Assembly (NCBI GenBank): GCA_034408685.1
Contig: JAWXCP010000066.1
Span: 1-64,000 of the forward strand
From: JANXVY01 sp034408685
GTDB taxonomy: Bacteria; Pseudomonadota; Alphaproteobacteria; Rhizobiales; Hyphomicrobiaceae
Direction: 5' to 3'
DNA: 64,000 nucleotides
Positions 35,367-46,122 of the stretch are shown here, in pieces (position 1 is the stretch's first letter; each line of letters begins with the position of its first letter). Both the position numbers and the translations under genes were made by a program. Below the pieces are notes generated by a model that made no database searches, was not told the DNA's origin, and saw only the letters and a program-made list of their open reading frames with translations.

Positions 35367-35798
35367 ATGACGGAATTCACCCCTCTCGCGTCGTTGACCG
35401 GCGGCATCCTCATCGGATTGTCCGCCGTGATGCTCATGGCCAGCCTCGGTCGCATCGCCGGCATCAGCGGTATCGCAAGCCGTCTGCTGCCGCCGTTCGA
35501 CGGTGAGCCACTCGGTTGGCGTATCGCATTCGTCGCCGGTCTCGTCGCCGCACCATTGCTGGTCGCCGCAATGGGCCTGTCGGCATCGACCGGCACGCCG
35601 TCCGGCAGCTGGACACTTTTGATTGTCGCTGGCGGACTGACCGGTTTTGGCGCCGTGCTCGGCTCGGGCTGCACCAGCGGCCATGGCGTTTGCGGCTTGT
35701 CGCGGGGATCGGTCCGCTCGCTCGCTGCAACGGCCACGTTCATGGCCACAGGTGCGGCGACGGTGTTCATCGTTCGCCACGTGCTTGGAGGTGTTTGA
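35367..35798 (+). CDS. YeeE/YedE half-size protein, N-terminal type
   Basis: 143 residues with four hydrophobic helices and the Cys motif GSGCTSGHGVCGLSRGS, the diagnostic thiosulfate-channel loop. It is the first partner of a two-gene YeeE transporter (PmpA/PmpB style). Its stop codon overlaps the next start by one base (TGATG). Confidence 0.9.
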   Translation: MTEFTPLASLTGGILIGLSAVMLMASLGRIAGISGIASRLLPPFDGEPLGWRIAFVAGLVAAPLLVAAMGLSASTGTPSGSWTLLIVAGGLTGFGAVLGSGCTSGHGVCGLSRGSVRSLAATATFMATGAATVFIVRHVLGGV

Positions 35799-36280
35799 TG
35801 AATGCTATCCTCTGGGGCCTCGCTTCGGGTCTCATCTTCGGCATCGGTCTCGTCATTTCCGGGATGACGAATCCGGCCAAGGTTTTGAACTTTCTGGATG
35901 TCGCCGGAACCTGGGACCCGAGCCTGGCATTCGTCATGGGCGGCGCGGTTTTAACGACCGCACTCGGCTACCGGCTTGCACTGGCGCAAAGCAGTCCGAT
36001 CCTGGCCACGCGATTTTCGTTACCGACGGCAACCACGCCCGACGCACGGCTCATTTTGGGTGCTGCCCTGTTCGGCATCGGTTGGGGGCTCGCTGGACTT
36101 TGCCCAGGCCCGGCGCTGGCCTCGCTGGCAAGCGGGACCGGTCCTGTGCTGATGTTTTGCCTCGCCATGTTTGGCGGTATGTGGCTGGCGCGATTGGCCG
36201 AGCGACGCAACAGAAGTCGAGATGACCGGGCGGATGCCCTAGCTGTCGCAGAGCGATCGGTTACGAAAGGTACCAAATGA
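35798..36280 (+). CDS. YeeE/YedE half-size protein, C-terminal type (DUF6691-like)
   Basis: 160 residues from ATG 35798. Four helices, with the opening motif GLASGLIFGIGLVISGMTNPAKVLNFLD (read in pieces) and the second Cys loop GWGLAGLCPGPALA. It completes the split YeeE transporter with the preceding gene and is coupled to the next gene by ATGA. Confidence 0.9.
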   Translation: MNAILWGLASGLIFGIGLVISGMTNPAKVLNFLDVAGTWDPSLAFVMGGAVLTTALGYRLALAQSSPILATRFSLPTATTPDARLILGAALFGIGWGLAGLCPGPALASLASGTGPVLMFCLAMFGGMWLARLAERRNRSRDDRADALAVAERSVTKGTK

Positions 36281-36969
36281 TGGGCTACGACAAATCGACG
36301 AGCCGTCATCTCAGTCGCAACCGCATTGCGCTGACGAACCGGCCCCTGGCCTTGGCCGCAATCGCGTCGGTTGCCATCATAGCAAGCGGCATTGCTTCGA
36401 TAGTTTACGCCAACGAGCCGACGGCCGTCCCACCCACTTCAGCGCAACCCGGTTTAACGCACCCCGCCGTTCCCGAAGCGCGGCGTGACGCCATGGCCGC
36501 CGCAGCCAGCTTGAACGGCCAGCTCCGCAGTCAACTGCAATCGGCCTTGAAAAGTCATGGCCCCGTCGGCGCTGTGGCGGCGTGCAGCACGATCGCTCCC
36601 GCCGTCGCCGCGCAGGTTGGACAACCACCCCTGACGATCAAACGGACCGCCCTGCGCGTCCGCAACGAGAGCAACGCGGCGGACGACTTCGAACTCCGGA
36701 TCCTGTCTGCCTTCGTCGCGCAAACAGCTGCTGGCGCCGACCCATCGTCATTGGTCCATGAAGAGGTCGTCTCGACGGCCCAGGGGCCGGCGTTTCGCTT
36801 CATGAAGGCGATCCCGATGGCTGATCAGCCGTGCAGTTCGTGCCATGGCACATCGATAGCGCCCGACGTCGCCGCCGAAGTCAAACGCCTGTACCCACGC
36901 GATCAGGCCGTCGGCTTCGAGCCCGGTCAAATTCGCGGGGCGGTCTCCGTGACGAGGCTGCTGCCGTGA
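36277..36969 (+). CDS. DUF3365 (Tll0287-like) c-type haem protein
   Basis: 230 residues. A membrane anchor (about 22-42) is followed by a PAS-like DUF3365 domain (about 70-225) ending with haem site CSSCHG near residue 187, then LYPRDQAVGFEPGQIRGAVSV. Haem-bound DUF3365 domains act as periplasmic redox sensors or electron carriers. ATGA coupling to the YeeE pair suggests it senses or handles redox state during sulfur uptake, which is inference. Confidence 0.85.
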   Translation: MMGYDKSTSRHLSRNRIALTNRPLALAAIASVAIIASGIASIVYANEPTAVPPTSAQPGLTHPAVPEARRDAMAAAASLNGQLRSQLQSALKSHGPVGAVAACSTIAPAVAAQVGQPPLTIKRTALRVRNESNAADDFELRILSAFVAQTAAGADPSSLVHEEVVSTAQGPAFRFMKAIPMADQPCSSCHGTSIAPDVAAEVKRLYPRDQAVGFEPGQIRGAVSVTRLLP

Positions 36970-37012
36970 TCGCGTCACGCAGCCGTCTCCGGATCAATCT
37001 TCGAGCGACGGC

Positions 37013-38893
37013 ATGACGCCGCCTGATGCCCCGCTTGATGACGGCGACCGCGAACCACGCTCAAAGCCTGCAAGCCCAGAAACCCAGCCACCAGCCAAGC
37101 CGCAATCGCCCATCGGGCGGCTCGCGGATGCTCTGCCGCCTTGGGCTACTCGCCGCATACCGTTTTTGTCGTGGGGCCGCAGCTACACGAGCGATACGTT
37201 TGCCGCCGACGCCCTGGCGGCCGTGATCGTCACGATCATGTTGATCCCGCAGAGCCTCGCCTACGCCATGCTTGCCGGGCTCCCGCCGGTAACGGGGCTC
37301 TACGCCAGCATTCTTCCCATCGTGGCCTATGCCGTGTTCGGATCCAGCCGGACGCTCGCCGTCGGACCGGTTGCCGTCATTTCGCTGATGACGGCGTCGG
37401 CCATCGGAGCGACGGCCTCGGCGAAGGGCGCCGATCCCGCCGCCGTCGCGCTCATCCTCGCACTGCTGTCGGGAGCGATGATGATCCTGATGGGGATCTG
37501 GCGGTTGGGTGCGATCGCCAATCTGCTCAGTCATCCTGTGGTCTCGGGCTTCATTACAGCATCAGCCATCCTGATCGCGGCGGGGCAGGCCAAGCACCTG
37601 TTGGGAATATCTGCCAGCGGATCATCGTTAATCGAGACACCCCTCTCGTTATTCGCCAATCTTGGCTCGGTGAACCCGGTGACGATGGCGCTCGGCGCAT
37701 TTGCGCTCTGGTTCCTGTGGTGGAGCCGTGGCCAACTCAAACCGTTGCTGATCGCGCGCGGCTTTGGCCCGCGGACTGCCAACGCGCTGTCGCGGGCCGC
37801 GCCGGTTTTTGCCGTCGCTGCAACAACGTTTGCAACCTGGGCCTTGGCCCTCGACACGCTCGGCGTGAAAATCGTCGGAAGCGTCCCGCAAGGATTGCCA
37901 CCGCTCACGCTGCCGATGTTTGATGCAACGTTGTGGCTCGACCTGTTGCTGCCGGCCTTGCTGATCAGCGTCGTCGGCTTTGTCGAATCCGTCTCGGTTG
38001 GTCAGACACTGGCCGCCCGCAAACGCGAACGCATCGACCCCGACCAAGAACTCATCGGGCTTGGCGCGGCAAACGTCGCCGCATCGTTGTCGGGCGGCTT
38101 TCCTGTCACCGGCGGGTTCGCGCGCTCGGTCGTCAATGACGACGCTGGCGCCGCGACGCCAGCTGCCGGTGCATATGCCGCTCTCGGCATCCTGGCTGCC
38201 GCCGTATTCCTGACGCCGCTACTCTATTTTCTACCGCACGCGACGTTGGCTGCGACGGTGATCGTCGCCGTGCTGTCCCTGGCCGATTTCGGCGCAATCG
38301 GGCGGACGTGGAATTATTCCCGCAGCGACGCGATGGCGCTTGTTGCGACGATCGCTGCCACACTTGTATTCGGCGTCGAGATTGGCATTGGAACGGGCAT
38401 CGCGGTTTCGATCGCGCTCTATTTTTGGCAGACCAGCCAGCCGCACGTGGCTGTCGTCGGGCTGGTGCCGGGCACGCAGCATTTCCGCAACGTCGACCGC
38501 CACGCCGTTGTTACCAGCAGCACAGTGCTGACCGTTCGGATCGACGAGAGCCTGTCCTTCGTCAACGCCCGGTTTCTCGAAGAGACCCTGGGATCGCTGG
38601 TCGCGCAATCACCCGCCGTCAAGGACGTGATCTTGATGTGCTCAGCCATCAACCGGATTGATTACAGCGCGCTTGAGAGTCTCGAAGCCATCAACCGCAA
38701 CCTTCACGCAGCGGGCGTTACGTTTCACCTGTCCGAGGTCAAGGGGCCGGTGATGGACCGCTTGAACGGTACCCATCTCAAGTCCGAGTTGACGGGGCGG
38801 ATCTTCCTGTCCCAGTTCGATGCCTTCGCAGCACTCGACCCGACGCGGGCCGGTGTCCCACCGGTCCATAACATCGGCACGGCTGACGATTGA
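37013..38893 (+). CDS. SulP-family anion transporter with STAS domain
   Basis: 626 residues. A Pro-rich 40-residue N terminus precedes about 11-14 helices with the SulP signature LIPQSLAYAMLAGLPPVTGLYAS (read in parts) and SLSGGFPVTGGFARS. A C-terminal STAS domain (about 500-610) has ILMCSAINRIDYSALESLEAI. SulP proteins carry sulfate, bicarbonate or other anions. Position at the end of a sulfur-oxidation region favours sulfate. Confidence 0.93.
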   Translation: MTPPDAPLDDGDREPRSKPASPETQPPAKPQSPIGRLADALPPWATRRIPFLSWGRSYTSDTFAADALAAVIVTIMLIPQSLAYAMLAGLPPVTGLYASILPIVAYAVFGSSRTLAVGPVAVISLMTASAIGATASAKGADPAAVALILALLSGAMMILMGIWRLGAIANLLSHPVVSGFITASAILIAAGQAKHLLGISASGSSLIETPLSLFANLGSVNPVTMALGAFALWFLWWSRGQLKPLLIARGFGPRTANALSRAAPVFAVAATTFATWALALDTLGVKIVGSVPQGLPPLTLPMFDATLWLDLLLPALLISVVGFVESVSVGQTLAARKRERIDPDQELIGLGAANVAASLSGGFPVTGGFARSVVNDDAGAATPAAGAYAALGILAAAVFLTPLLYFLPHATLAATVIVAVLSLADFGAIGRTWNYSRSDAMALVATIAATLVFGVEIGIGTGIAVSIALYFWQTSQPHVAVVGLVPGTQHFRNVDRHAVVTSSTVLTVRIDESLSFVNARFLEETLGSLVAQSPAVKDVILMCSAINRIDYSALESLEAINRNLHAAGVTFHLSEVKGPVMDRLNGTHLKSELTGRIFLSQFDAFAALDPTRAGVPPVHNIGTADD

Positions 38894-38926
38894 GCCGGAA
38901 GTTACGGCTCCTCCCCCCTCACCCGC

Positions 38927-40798
38927 CTACTTCGCCGCGACGACCTCGCTCTTGGCCAGGACGCGTGCAACGCGGAAGCCGAGGGTGACGCGCGCATGAT
39001 CGGGCGGGAACGGCACACGCTTGGCAAGCCGAAGTGCCTCTGGCGCACTGCGCCACGACCCGCCGCGGGCGACGCGTCGGCACGTTTCCTTCGTTTCGCC
39101 AGACCCCGGTCCGCTCGCATCGGCTTTGGCTTTCTCCGCCCCGAGCATATCCGTCCAGCAATCCCCAACCCATTCCCAGGCGTTGCCGTGGACGTCATAG
39201 AGCCCGAAACCGTTCGGCTTGTAGCTCTGCACGTCGGCAAGGTCGCGGCCCTTGCCGTCGTTGCATGTATTGTTGACCGACAGCAGCGTCATGGTGTTGA
39301 GGCTCTGGTCGGCGCCGTTGCCGTACAGGCACAGCTTGCTCGGGTCATCGCCCGAGATGAAGCGGCTATCGATGCCACCGCGCGCCGCATACTCCCACTC
39401 GGCTTCGGTCGGCAGGCGGTAGTAGCCTTTGCCGGGCTTGTCCGGACCCAGACCGATGCGGGTGTTGAGCCAAGCAATGTAGTCTTGAACATCGCGCCAT
39501 GACACGTTCGTCACCGGGCGGTTGAGCGATTCCACCGTCGCGGCGCAGACCGGCAAAGTTGACGGGCAGGAGCGCGCGTACCTATCGCGAATATAAGCCT
39601 GATACTCTTTGCGGGTCACTTCGCGTGTGCCGATCGCGAACGCCTCGGGAATCGTGACTTCGATCCGGCCGTCGATCTTGTCACCGCTACCCGCTTGACC
39701 TTCCGACGGGTGGCGGCCCAGTTCCTTCGGCGGCGAGCCCATTTTAAATGACCCTGGGGGCACAACCACGAGATGGGGACAGGTTTCGCATTCCCATACG
39801 GGTTGGCTCGGCTCGACTGGACGGCGGATCGCGACGGCGGCGGACGGTGGCTCGGCCTCAGTCGGGATGGTTTTGCCCCAGACGTCGATCGTCTCAAGCA
39901 ATTCGTCGTAGAAAGCTGGCGTTTGTGGCCCCAGGTTGGGGTAGGCGGCAACCTCTTTGTGCACCTCCCAGCGGACCCGCGTGGCGCTGGTCTGGACGGC
40001 CAAGCCACTCTCCAGTAGCTGCGACAGATGCTTCGTGTAGACCGAGGGTTTGTCGGCCGGATCGCTGCCGTCGACGACCGTGTGCGCAACCTGTCCGGCG
40101 CTGGCAGCATACAAGACGATCATGCCTGATTGCGTCGTGCGAGACGGCGGGGCCACAGGGGTGGCAACAACCGGAGTGAAGCCTTTGGTCGACTTTGTCT
40201 GAGCGGCCTGAGGAACCGGAATTTCTCTGCAGGCATCAATGATGAAAATGCCGTTGACCCTGATCGCCGAGGTCCGAGACGCGAGGACCTCCTGCCAGCC
40301 GCGAAACTCACGGAACAATCGCCGCAAGCTTACGCTTTTGCTGCGCAAGTGGCTTTCACTGGCGCCCTTTGGAACATCGATCGGGACGAGGTAGCTGTCG
40401 TTGTCGATCTCGACGCCGTGCCCCGAAAAATAGAACATTGCAACGCCGTCGGCTTTCATCGCGAGGATCTGCTCGCGGAACGCCGACCATCGCACCTCGA
40501 AGTCATCCGGTGTCAAGTCTTTCTGCGGCTGGAGGTCTGGCGCAAAGCCCGGCTTTTTGCGCAGCACCTCCGCGAGACGGCGTCCGTCGTTCTCCGCCGT
40601 CGGAAGCTTGTCGATATGCTGATATTCTTTGTTGACCACGAGCAGCGCGGGATTGGCTGCCAATACGCTGGTCTGCGCGTTGGTCTGCGCAACCGCAACG
40701 GTCTCGATCGGTCGCTGTGCAACCACGACGAGACCAACCACAACGGCCGCAGCGAAACTCAGGGCGATGGCACGAAAGACGCGTTTGAGTATCCGCAT
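38927..40798 (-). CDS. Orthocaspase (peptidase C14) fused to an FGE-sulfatase-like domain
   Basis: 623 residues from ATG 40798. A signal or anchor helix (about 8-28) is followed by a caspase p20-like domain (47-260) with SGHG (His127) and DAC (Cys190). A Pro-rich linker (about 310-345) leads to a C-terminal SUMF1/FGE-sulfatase fold (about 350-615; PPGSFKMGSP, YRLPTEAEWEYAARGG, VHGNAWEWVGDC, RVARGGSWR). The paired catalytic Cys of true formylglycine-generating enzyme after RGGS is absent (RGGSWRSAPEAL), so this half is likely a binding module. Predicted periplasmic, with Arg/Lys-specific protease activity if like metacaspases. Divergent from the 645-residue membrane protein. Confidence 0.87.
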   Translation of the reverse strand: MRILKRVFRAIALSFAAAVVVGLVVVAQRPIETVAVAQTNAQTSVLAANPALLVVNKEYQHIDKLPTAENDGRRLAEVLRKKPGFAPDLQPQKDLTPDDFEVRWSAFREQILAMKADGVAMFYFSGHGVEIDNDSYLVPIDVPKGASESHLRSKSVSLRRLFREFRGWQEVLASRTSAIRVNGIFIIDACREIPVPQAAQTKSTKGFTPVVATPVAPPSRTTQSGMIVLYAASAGQVAHTVVDGSDPADKPSVYTKHLSQLLESGLAVQTSATRVRWEVHKEVAAYPNLGPQTPAFYDELLETIDVWGKTIPTEAEPPSAAVAIRRPVEPSQPVWECETCPHLVVVPPGSFKMGSPPKELGRHPSEGQAGSGDKIDGRIEVTIPEAFAIGTREVTRKEYQAYIRDRYARSCPSTLPVCAATVESLNRPVTNVSWRDVQDYIAWLNTRIGLGPDKPGKGYYRLPTEAEWEYAARGGIDSRFISGDDPSKLCLYGNGADQSLNTMTLLSVNNTCNDGKGRDLADVQSYKPNGFGLYDVHGNAWEWVGDCWTDMLGAEKAKADASGPGSGETKETCRRVARGGSWRSAPEALRLAKRVPFPPDHARVTLGFRVARVLAKSEVVAAK

Positions 40799-41076
40799 GA
40801 ACGCCTCACTCTGACCGGGCACAATTCGTAGATCGGAAGCTTCCAAAGCAAAGCCGCTTCGTGCAGTCGTCCGCCTGCTACCCAACGCAATGTTATGCGT
40901 GACGGAAGCTCTGCGCGCTGTCAGTGTCAACCATTGCTATCGACAGTGTTGCTCTAGTGGCGCAGGCAGGCAACAACCGACGGGGGATTCGGCCTCCGCC
41001 CATTTGCCCCGTCACCTGCTGATGAGAGATTACGGAACAGGCCTCAGTTTGCAACGGTCCTCGCGCGGGTGGTATC
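40799..41076. promoter_or_regulatory. Divergent promoter region of the orthocaspase and membrane-protein genes
   Basis: These 278 bp hold no supported gene. By position they contain both start regions. No inverted repeat longer than a few bases stood out. The arrangement implies shared control of the two genes, but nothing in the sequence names the regulator. Confidence 0.3.
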
Positions 41077-43014
41077 ATGAGTGCAGCAGCGGATGTGGAA
41101 CTGTTCCAAGCCTTGGCCGCAGGTTCGGCGAGTTCGCCGTTGCCTGGATCGGGTCCTCGCGATCCGGTGGCAGACGCCATTCTAGCGATCGGCCAACACG
41201 ATCCTGACAACGACTGGAAGCTCGACGTCGCAGGGCATGCGCTAAAGTATGCGGCGACGGCACCGGGGCTATCGAAAATCCTATCGACAGACCAAAGGGT
41301 CATCGACGCAGCCGTGGCCTACGCTAAGCTCGACGCGTGCGCGAAAAAGGCGCGATGCCGCTTCGAGTTCTCGATGTCGTTGATCGCGCTGCTCGCGCTG
41401 CTATTCGTCCTCGTCGCGATGTTTCTCAGCGTCGTCCCACCCGAACTCGGGTTTGCGCTTCGATTTGGCATCGCAGCCGTCCTCGGCTTCTTCCTCGCCG
41501 AGTTTCTGGTGATCCTCGCCCGCCGCGCGGAACGACCCATCGTGGGATACGAGAACGTGCTTCGTATCGGGCTTCCGGTCACGGCCGTGGCCGTCCAGTA
41601 TATTTTCCCATTGGTGCCGCACTCGCTCGCCAACCACGTCGAGGATTTTCGGAACTTCTCGATCCTGTTTTTGATCTTCACCTTGATCGTTGCCGACACC
41701 AACTCGGGCGGCATTGTCGCTTGGCTCGTAAACCTGGTGTGGCGGCCGGGGCAGGTCGAAGCGGGCGGCATCAAGGTCGACGTTTCTAAGTTGCCGTTGA
41801 AACAGCAGTGGTACGAGTTGCGCGGCCACGCCGAAGATCAACGCCGCCGCTATTTTCTCGGCGTTGCGCTGTCGGACAAAGGCAATGGCATCGATCTCCT
41901 GGCCCACAAGCTCGAATATATCCGCCGCCACCACATCGAGGTCCAGCAGGGCTATTTCGAAAAGCTGTCGAAAGACAATCTGGTCGACTCGATGCTGCCG
42001 GAACGGTTGCGGAAAGTCGCAAGTGCTGTGCTCTTGGTTGCGTTGGTACTTTTGGGGTTGTTATATTTTGCCTTGGATTCGGAGCAGAGTGGAGGCTTGC
42101 ATTGGTTTCCGGCAGGCTCCGCGGCTTGGTTGCTCGAACGGACACGGGCCGGTTGGGGTGACCTTGCCGTTCTTGCCTCGCTATTTGCTGTCGGCGTTTA
42201 TGGCTACTCGCAACTAACGACCACGCTGCTCCAGAAGCGTGCGACGTCCGAACGCTATGCCAACGCCTGGGCCCAACTGCGCCGCGCGACCAGCCCACGC
42301 CCTGGCGTTGCCGAACTTGCGCTCGGCCATCCACTTTCGGTGGCGCGGAAGGCTGCCGTGGTTGGGGATGTAGACGGGGTTGTCGATTTGGTGCGGCAGG
42401 TCAATCGCCTCCTCGCCGCCGAGTTTGGCAATTGGAGCCCGACGTCGCGCTATAAAATCGAATACCAGACCAGCGGCGGGCGGACGTTCCCGCGGCTGTC
42501 GTCGACCGCTCGGCTGTCGCCTGACAATGACTTCGAGTGGATTACGCGGGACCTTGACCAGCACGGGCTGCAGCGGCGGCAAGCGCGCAAAACCGGTACG
42601 ATCCGCGCAACCCGGGCCGTTGGCGGCGAGCAGATCGAGGCGCATAGCACGGACGGTTTCCAAGGCTTTTCGACCGCAAAAGTCGGCGAGTTCATCGCCA
42701 CGAAGCTCGACCGAGATCTGCAGGTCGTCCGCAATCCGCAGGGCAATCTTGATCAGTGGGTGATCAAGCCTGAGAAGTTCGACGAACTTTACACGGCGGC
42801 TTCGGCGACGGATCCGGAGCTATTCCAACCGACGGGAAAAGTGATCGAAGTCCTGCCATTCGAAGGCGGGATCGACATCATCGCGGCATGGGGCGAGCAT
42901 CAAGCAATCGGAAACGGCTATCTGGTTCGGAATGGCGACGACGTCTACGGTATTGACGCTGCAACTTTTCACACGACATACGATTTCGTCGATATGCGGA
43001 TCGCGGCGGCGTAA
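41077..43014 (+). CDS. Multi-pass membrane protein of unknown function, possible PGDYG-like C terminus
   Basis: 645 residues. A soluble N terminus of about 95 residues with a helical DPVADAILAIGQHD region is followed by four helices (about 98-120, 125-148, 160-180, 192-212). A cytoplasmic domain (about 225-310; PLKQQWYELRGHAEDQRRRYFLG), two more helices (about 314-334, 362-382) and a large soluble C-terminal region follow. The tail YLVRNGDDVYGIDAATFHTTYDFV resembles PGDYG-type small domains. I do not recognise a whole-protein family. It is transcribed divergently from the orthocaspase and could be its substrate, anchor or partner; this is inference. Confidence 0.72.
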   Translation: MSAAADVELFQALAAGSASSPLPGSGPRDPVADAILAIGQHDPDNDWKLDVAGHALKYAATAPGLSKILSTDQRVIDAAVAYAKLDACAKKARCRFEFSMSLIALLALLFVLVAMFLSVVPPELGFALRFGIAAVLGFFLAEFLVILARRAERPIVGYENVLRIGLPVTAVAVQYIFPLVPHSLANHVEDFRNFSILFLIFTLIVADTNSGGIVAWLVNLVWRPGQVEAGGIKVDVSKLPLKQQWYELRGHAEDQRRRYFLGVALSDKGNGIDLLAHKLEYIRRHHIEVQQGYFEKLSKDNLVDSMLPERLRKVASAVLLVALVLLGLLYFALDSEQSGGLHWFPAGSAAWLLERTRAGWGDLAVLASLFAVGVYGYSQLTTTLLQKRATSERYANAWAQLRRATSPRPGVAELALGHPLSVARKAAVVGDVDGVVDLVRQVNRLLAAEFGNWSPTSRYKIEYQTSGGRTFPRLSSTARLSPDNDFEWITRDLDQHGLQRRQARKTGTIRATRAVGGEQIEAHSTDGFQGFSTAKVGEFIATKLDRDLQVVRNPQGNLDQWVIKPEKFDELYTAASATDPELFQPTGKVIEVLPFEGGIDIIAAWGEHQAIGNGYLVRNGDDVYGIDAATFHTTYDFVDMRIAAA

Positions 43015-43151
43015 CGTCAGCTGCGAAGAATAGATGAAACGCGACGACTGCGCAGCTCTGCGACCGGTGGCAACAGGGCCGGTGGCGACAGGCGGTGGCG
43101 TGGCAACAGGCCCTTGCCAACGCCGCCGCCATGCTCCATCCTCGTCGCTCT

Positions 43152-43247
43152 TTCCGAGGGGCGCCGGGTTGACCCGGCTGAGATTGGGCGTGTGTCGCCC
43201 GAGCACCCTTTGTACCTGAACCGGGTCATGCCGGCGTAGGAACGGGA
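43152..43247 (+). ncRNA. TPP riboswitch (THI element)
   Basis: The conserved core is present in order. GAGGGGCGCC lies on the 5' side, GGCTGAGA at 43176-43183, ACCCTT at 43205-43210 and ACCTGAACCGGGTCATGCCGGCGTAGGAA from 43214 (read in parts). P1 can form between 43152-43156 and 43243-43247. The aptamer lies directly upstream of a YjbR/MmcQ gene and then thiC, so it should repress this operon when thiamine pyrophosphate is abundant. The AGGA in the 3' side of the aptamer is 8 nt before an ATG at 43250, which would allow direct sequestering if that start is used. Confidence 0.93.
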
Positions 43248-43315
43248 CTATGCCACTGCGCAACTCAAATACAGCTGGTGCTACGTCGCGACGACGCGGT
43301 GGACGCGGACAGGTC

Positions 43316-43728
43316 GTGAACCTGACGTTGGAGACCTACAACGCGTTCTGCGCGGGGTTACCCCACACCTGCCACGTCGTGCAATGGGGCGGAGCCCATG
43401 TCTGGAAGGTCGACACGAAAGTGTTTGCCGTCGCCGGATGGAGCGACAGCGCCGATCAACTCGCGGTCTCATTCAAGGTGACGCCGCTATCATTCCGACT
43501 GATGAAGGATCAGCCGGGACTGCGGCCGGCGCCTTACCTCGCCGCTCGCTCGATGACTTGGGTGCAGCGGACCGGCCCGGAAACGCTCGATGATGCTGAA
43601 CTGCTCGCCTATCTCGCCCAAAGCCACCGCCTCGTCGCACAGGGGCTGCCGAAGCGGCGCCAGATCGAACTTGGTCTGACGGTGACCGCTGCCCGCAAAA
43701 CCACAAACAACCCAGTAGGATCCGTTCG

Positions 43729-43732
<4 letters not shown>
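43316..43732 (+). CDS. MmcQ/YjbR-family protein in the thiC operon
   Basis: 138 residues from GTG 43316, chosen because the family begins near LETYNAFCAGLPHTCHVVQWGG; an ATG at 43250 would add a 22-residue Arg-rich leader. Conserved features are HVWKVDTKVFAVAGW and VSFKVTPLSFRLMKDQPGLRPAPYLA. YjbR proteins have a CyaY-like DNA-binding fold, and their biological role is unclear. The gene lies between the TPP riboswitch and thiC and overlaps the thiC start by ATGA, which ties it to thiamine control. Confidence 0.85.
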
Positions 43733-45711
<1,979 letters not shown>

Positions 45712-45879
45712 GTTGCGGCAGGTCGAACGCGTTTGGCCGCTGCCAATACCGTCTGCGACGCGGGCCGAAATGGGCCGGAGCTGCTGGTGATGCGGGGGTC
45801 GATTTCGGACGGGTCCCGCAAAACTCCCGCACGGCGTGGGCTTGATTGGGAGGCCCGCTCGTAAGTCAAATGAAAAAAG

Positions 45880-45955
45880 TGGTGCCCAAGGCCGGAATCG
45901 AACCGGCGACACTGCGATTTTCAATCGCATGCTCTACCAACTGAGCTACTTGGGC
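45880..45955 (-). tRNA. trnF: tRNA-Phe (GAA)
   Basis: On the minus strand a 76-nt cloverleaf ends in an encoded CCA (complement of 45880-45882). The acceptor stem GCCCAAG pairs with CTTGGGC. The D-arm has AGCTCAGTTGGTAGAGC, the anticodon stem-loop TGCGA-TTGAAAA-TCGCA gives anticodon GAA, and the T-loop GGTTCGATTCC follows. A T-run (CTTTTTTC) directly after the CCA may help termination. Confidence 0.97.
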
Positions 45956-46122
45956 GCACCCGCCGAGGGGACCGCAGTCTCCTAGCGAGACGGCGGGTAT
46001 AGTAATGGCCATTCCCCTTGTCCAGCGCTCAATTCTACCCCACGACCGGCGGCAGAATGCTCCACCGCGAGCCATCCGCCTTGCGTTGTCTTCCACCTGC
46101 CACCCCGCCGAACGGACCCGTC

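Noticed and set aside
38927..39900. Active formylglycine-generating enzyme
   Set aside because: The fold motifs are present but the catalytic Cys pair after RGGS is missing, so only a binding role is suggested.
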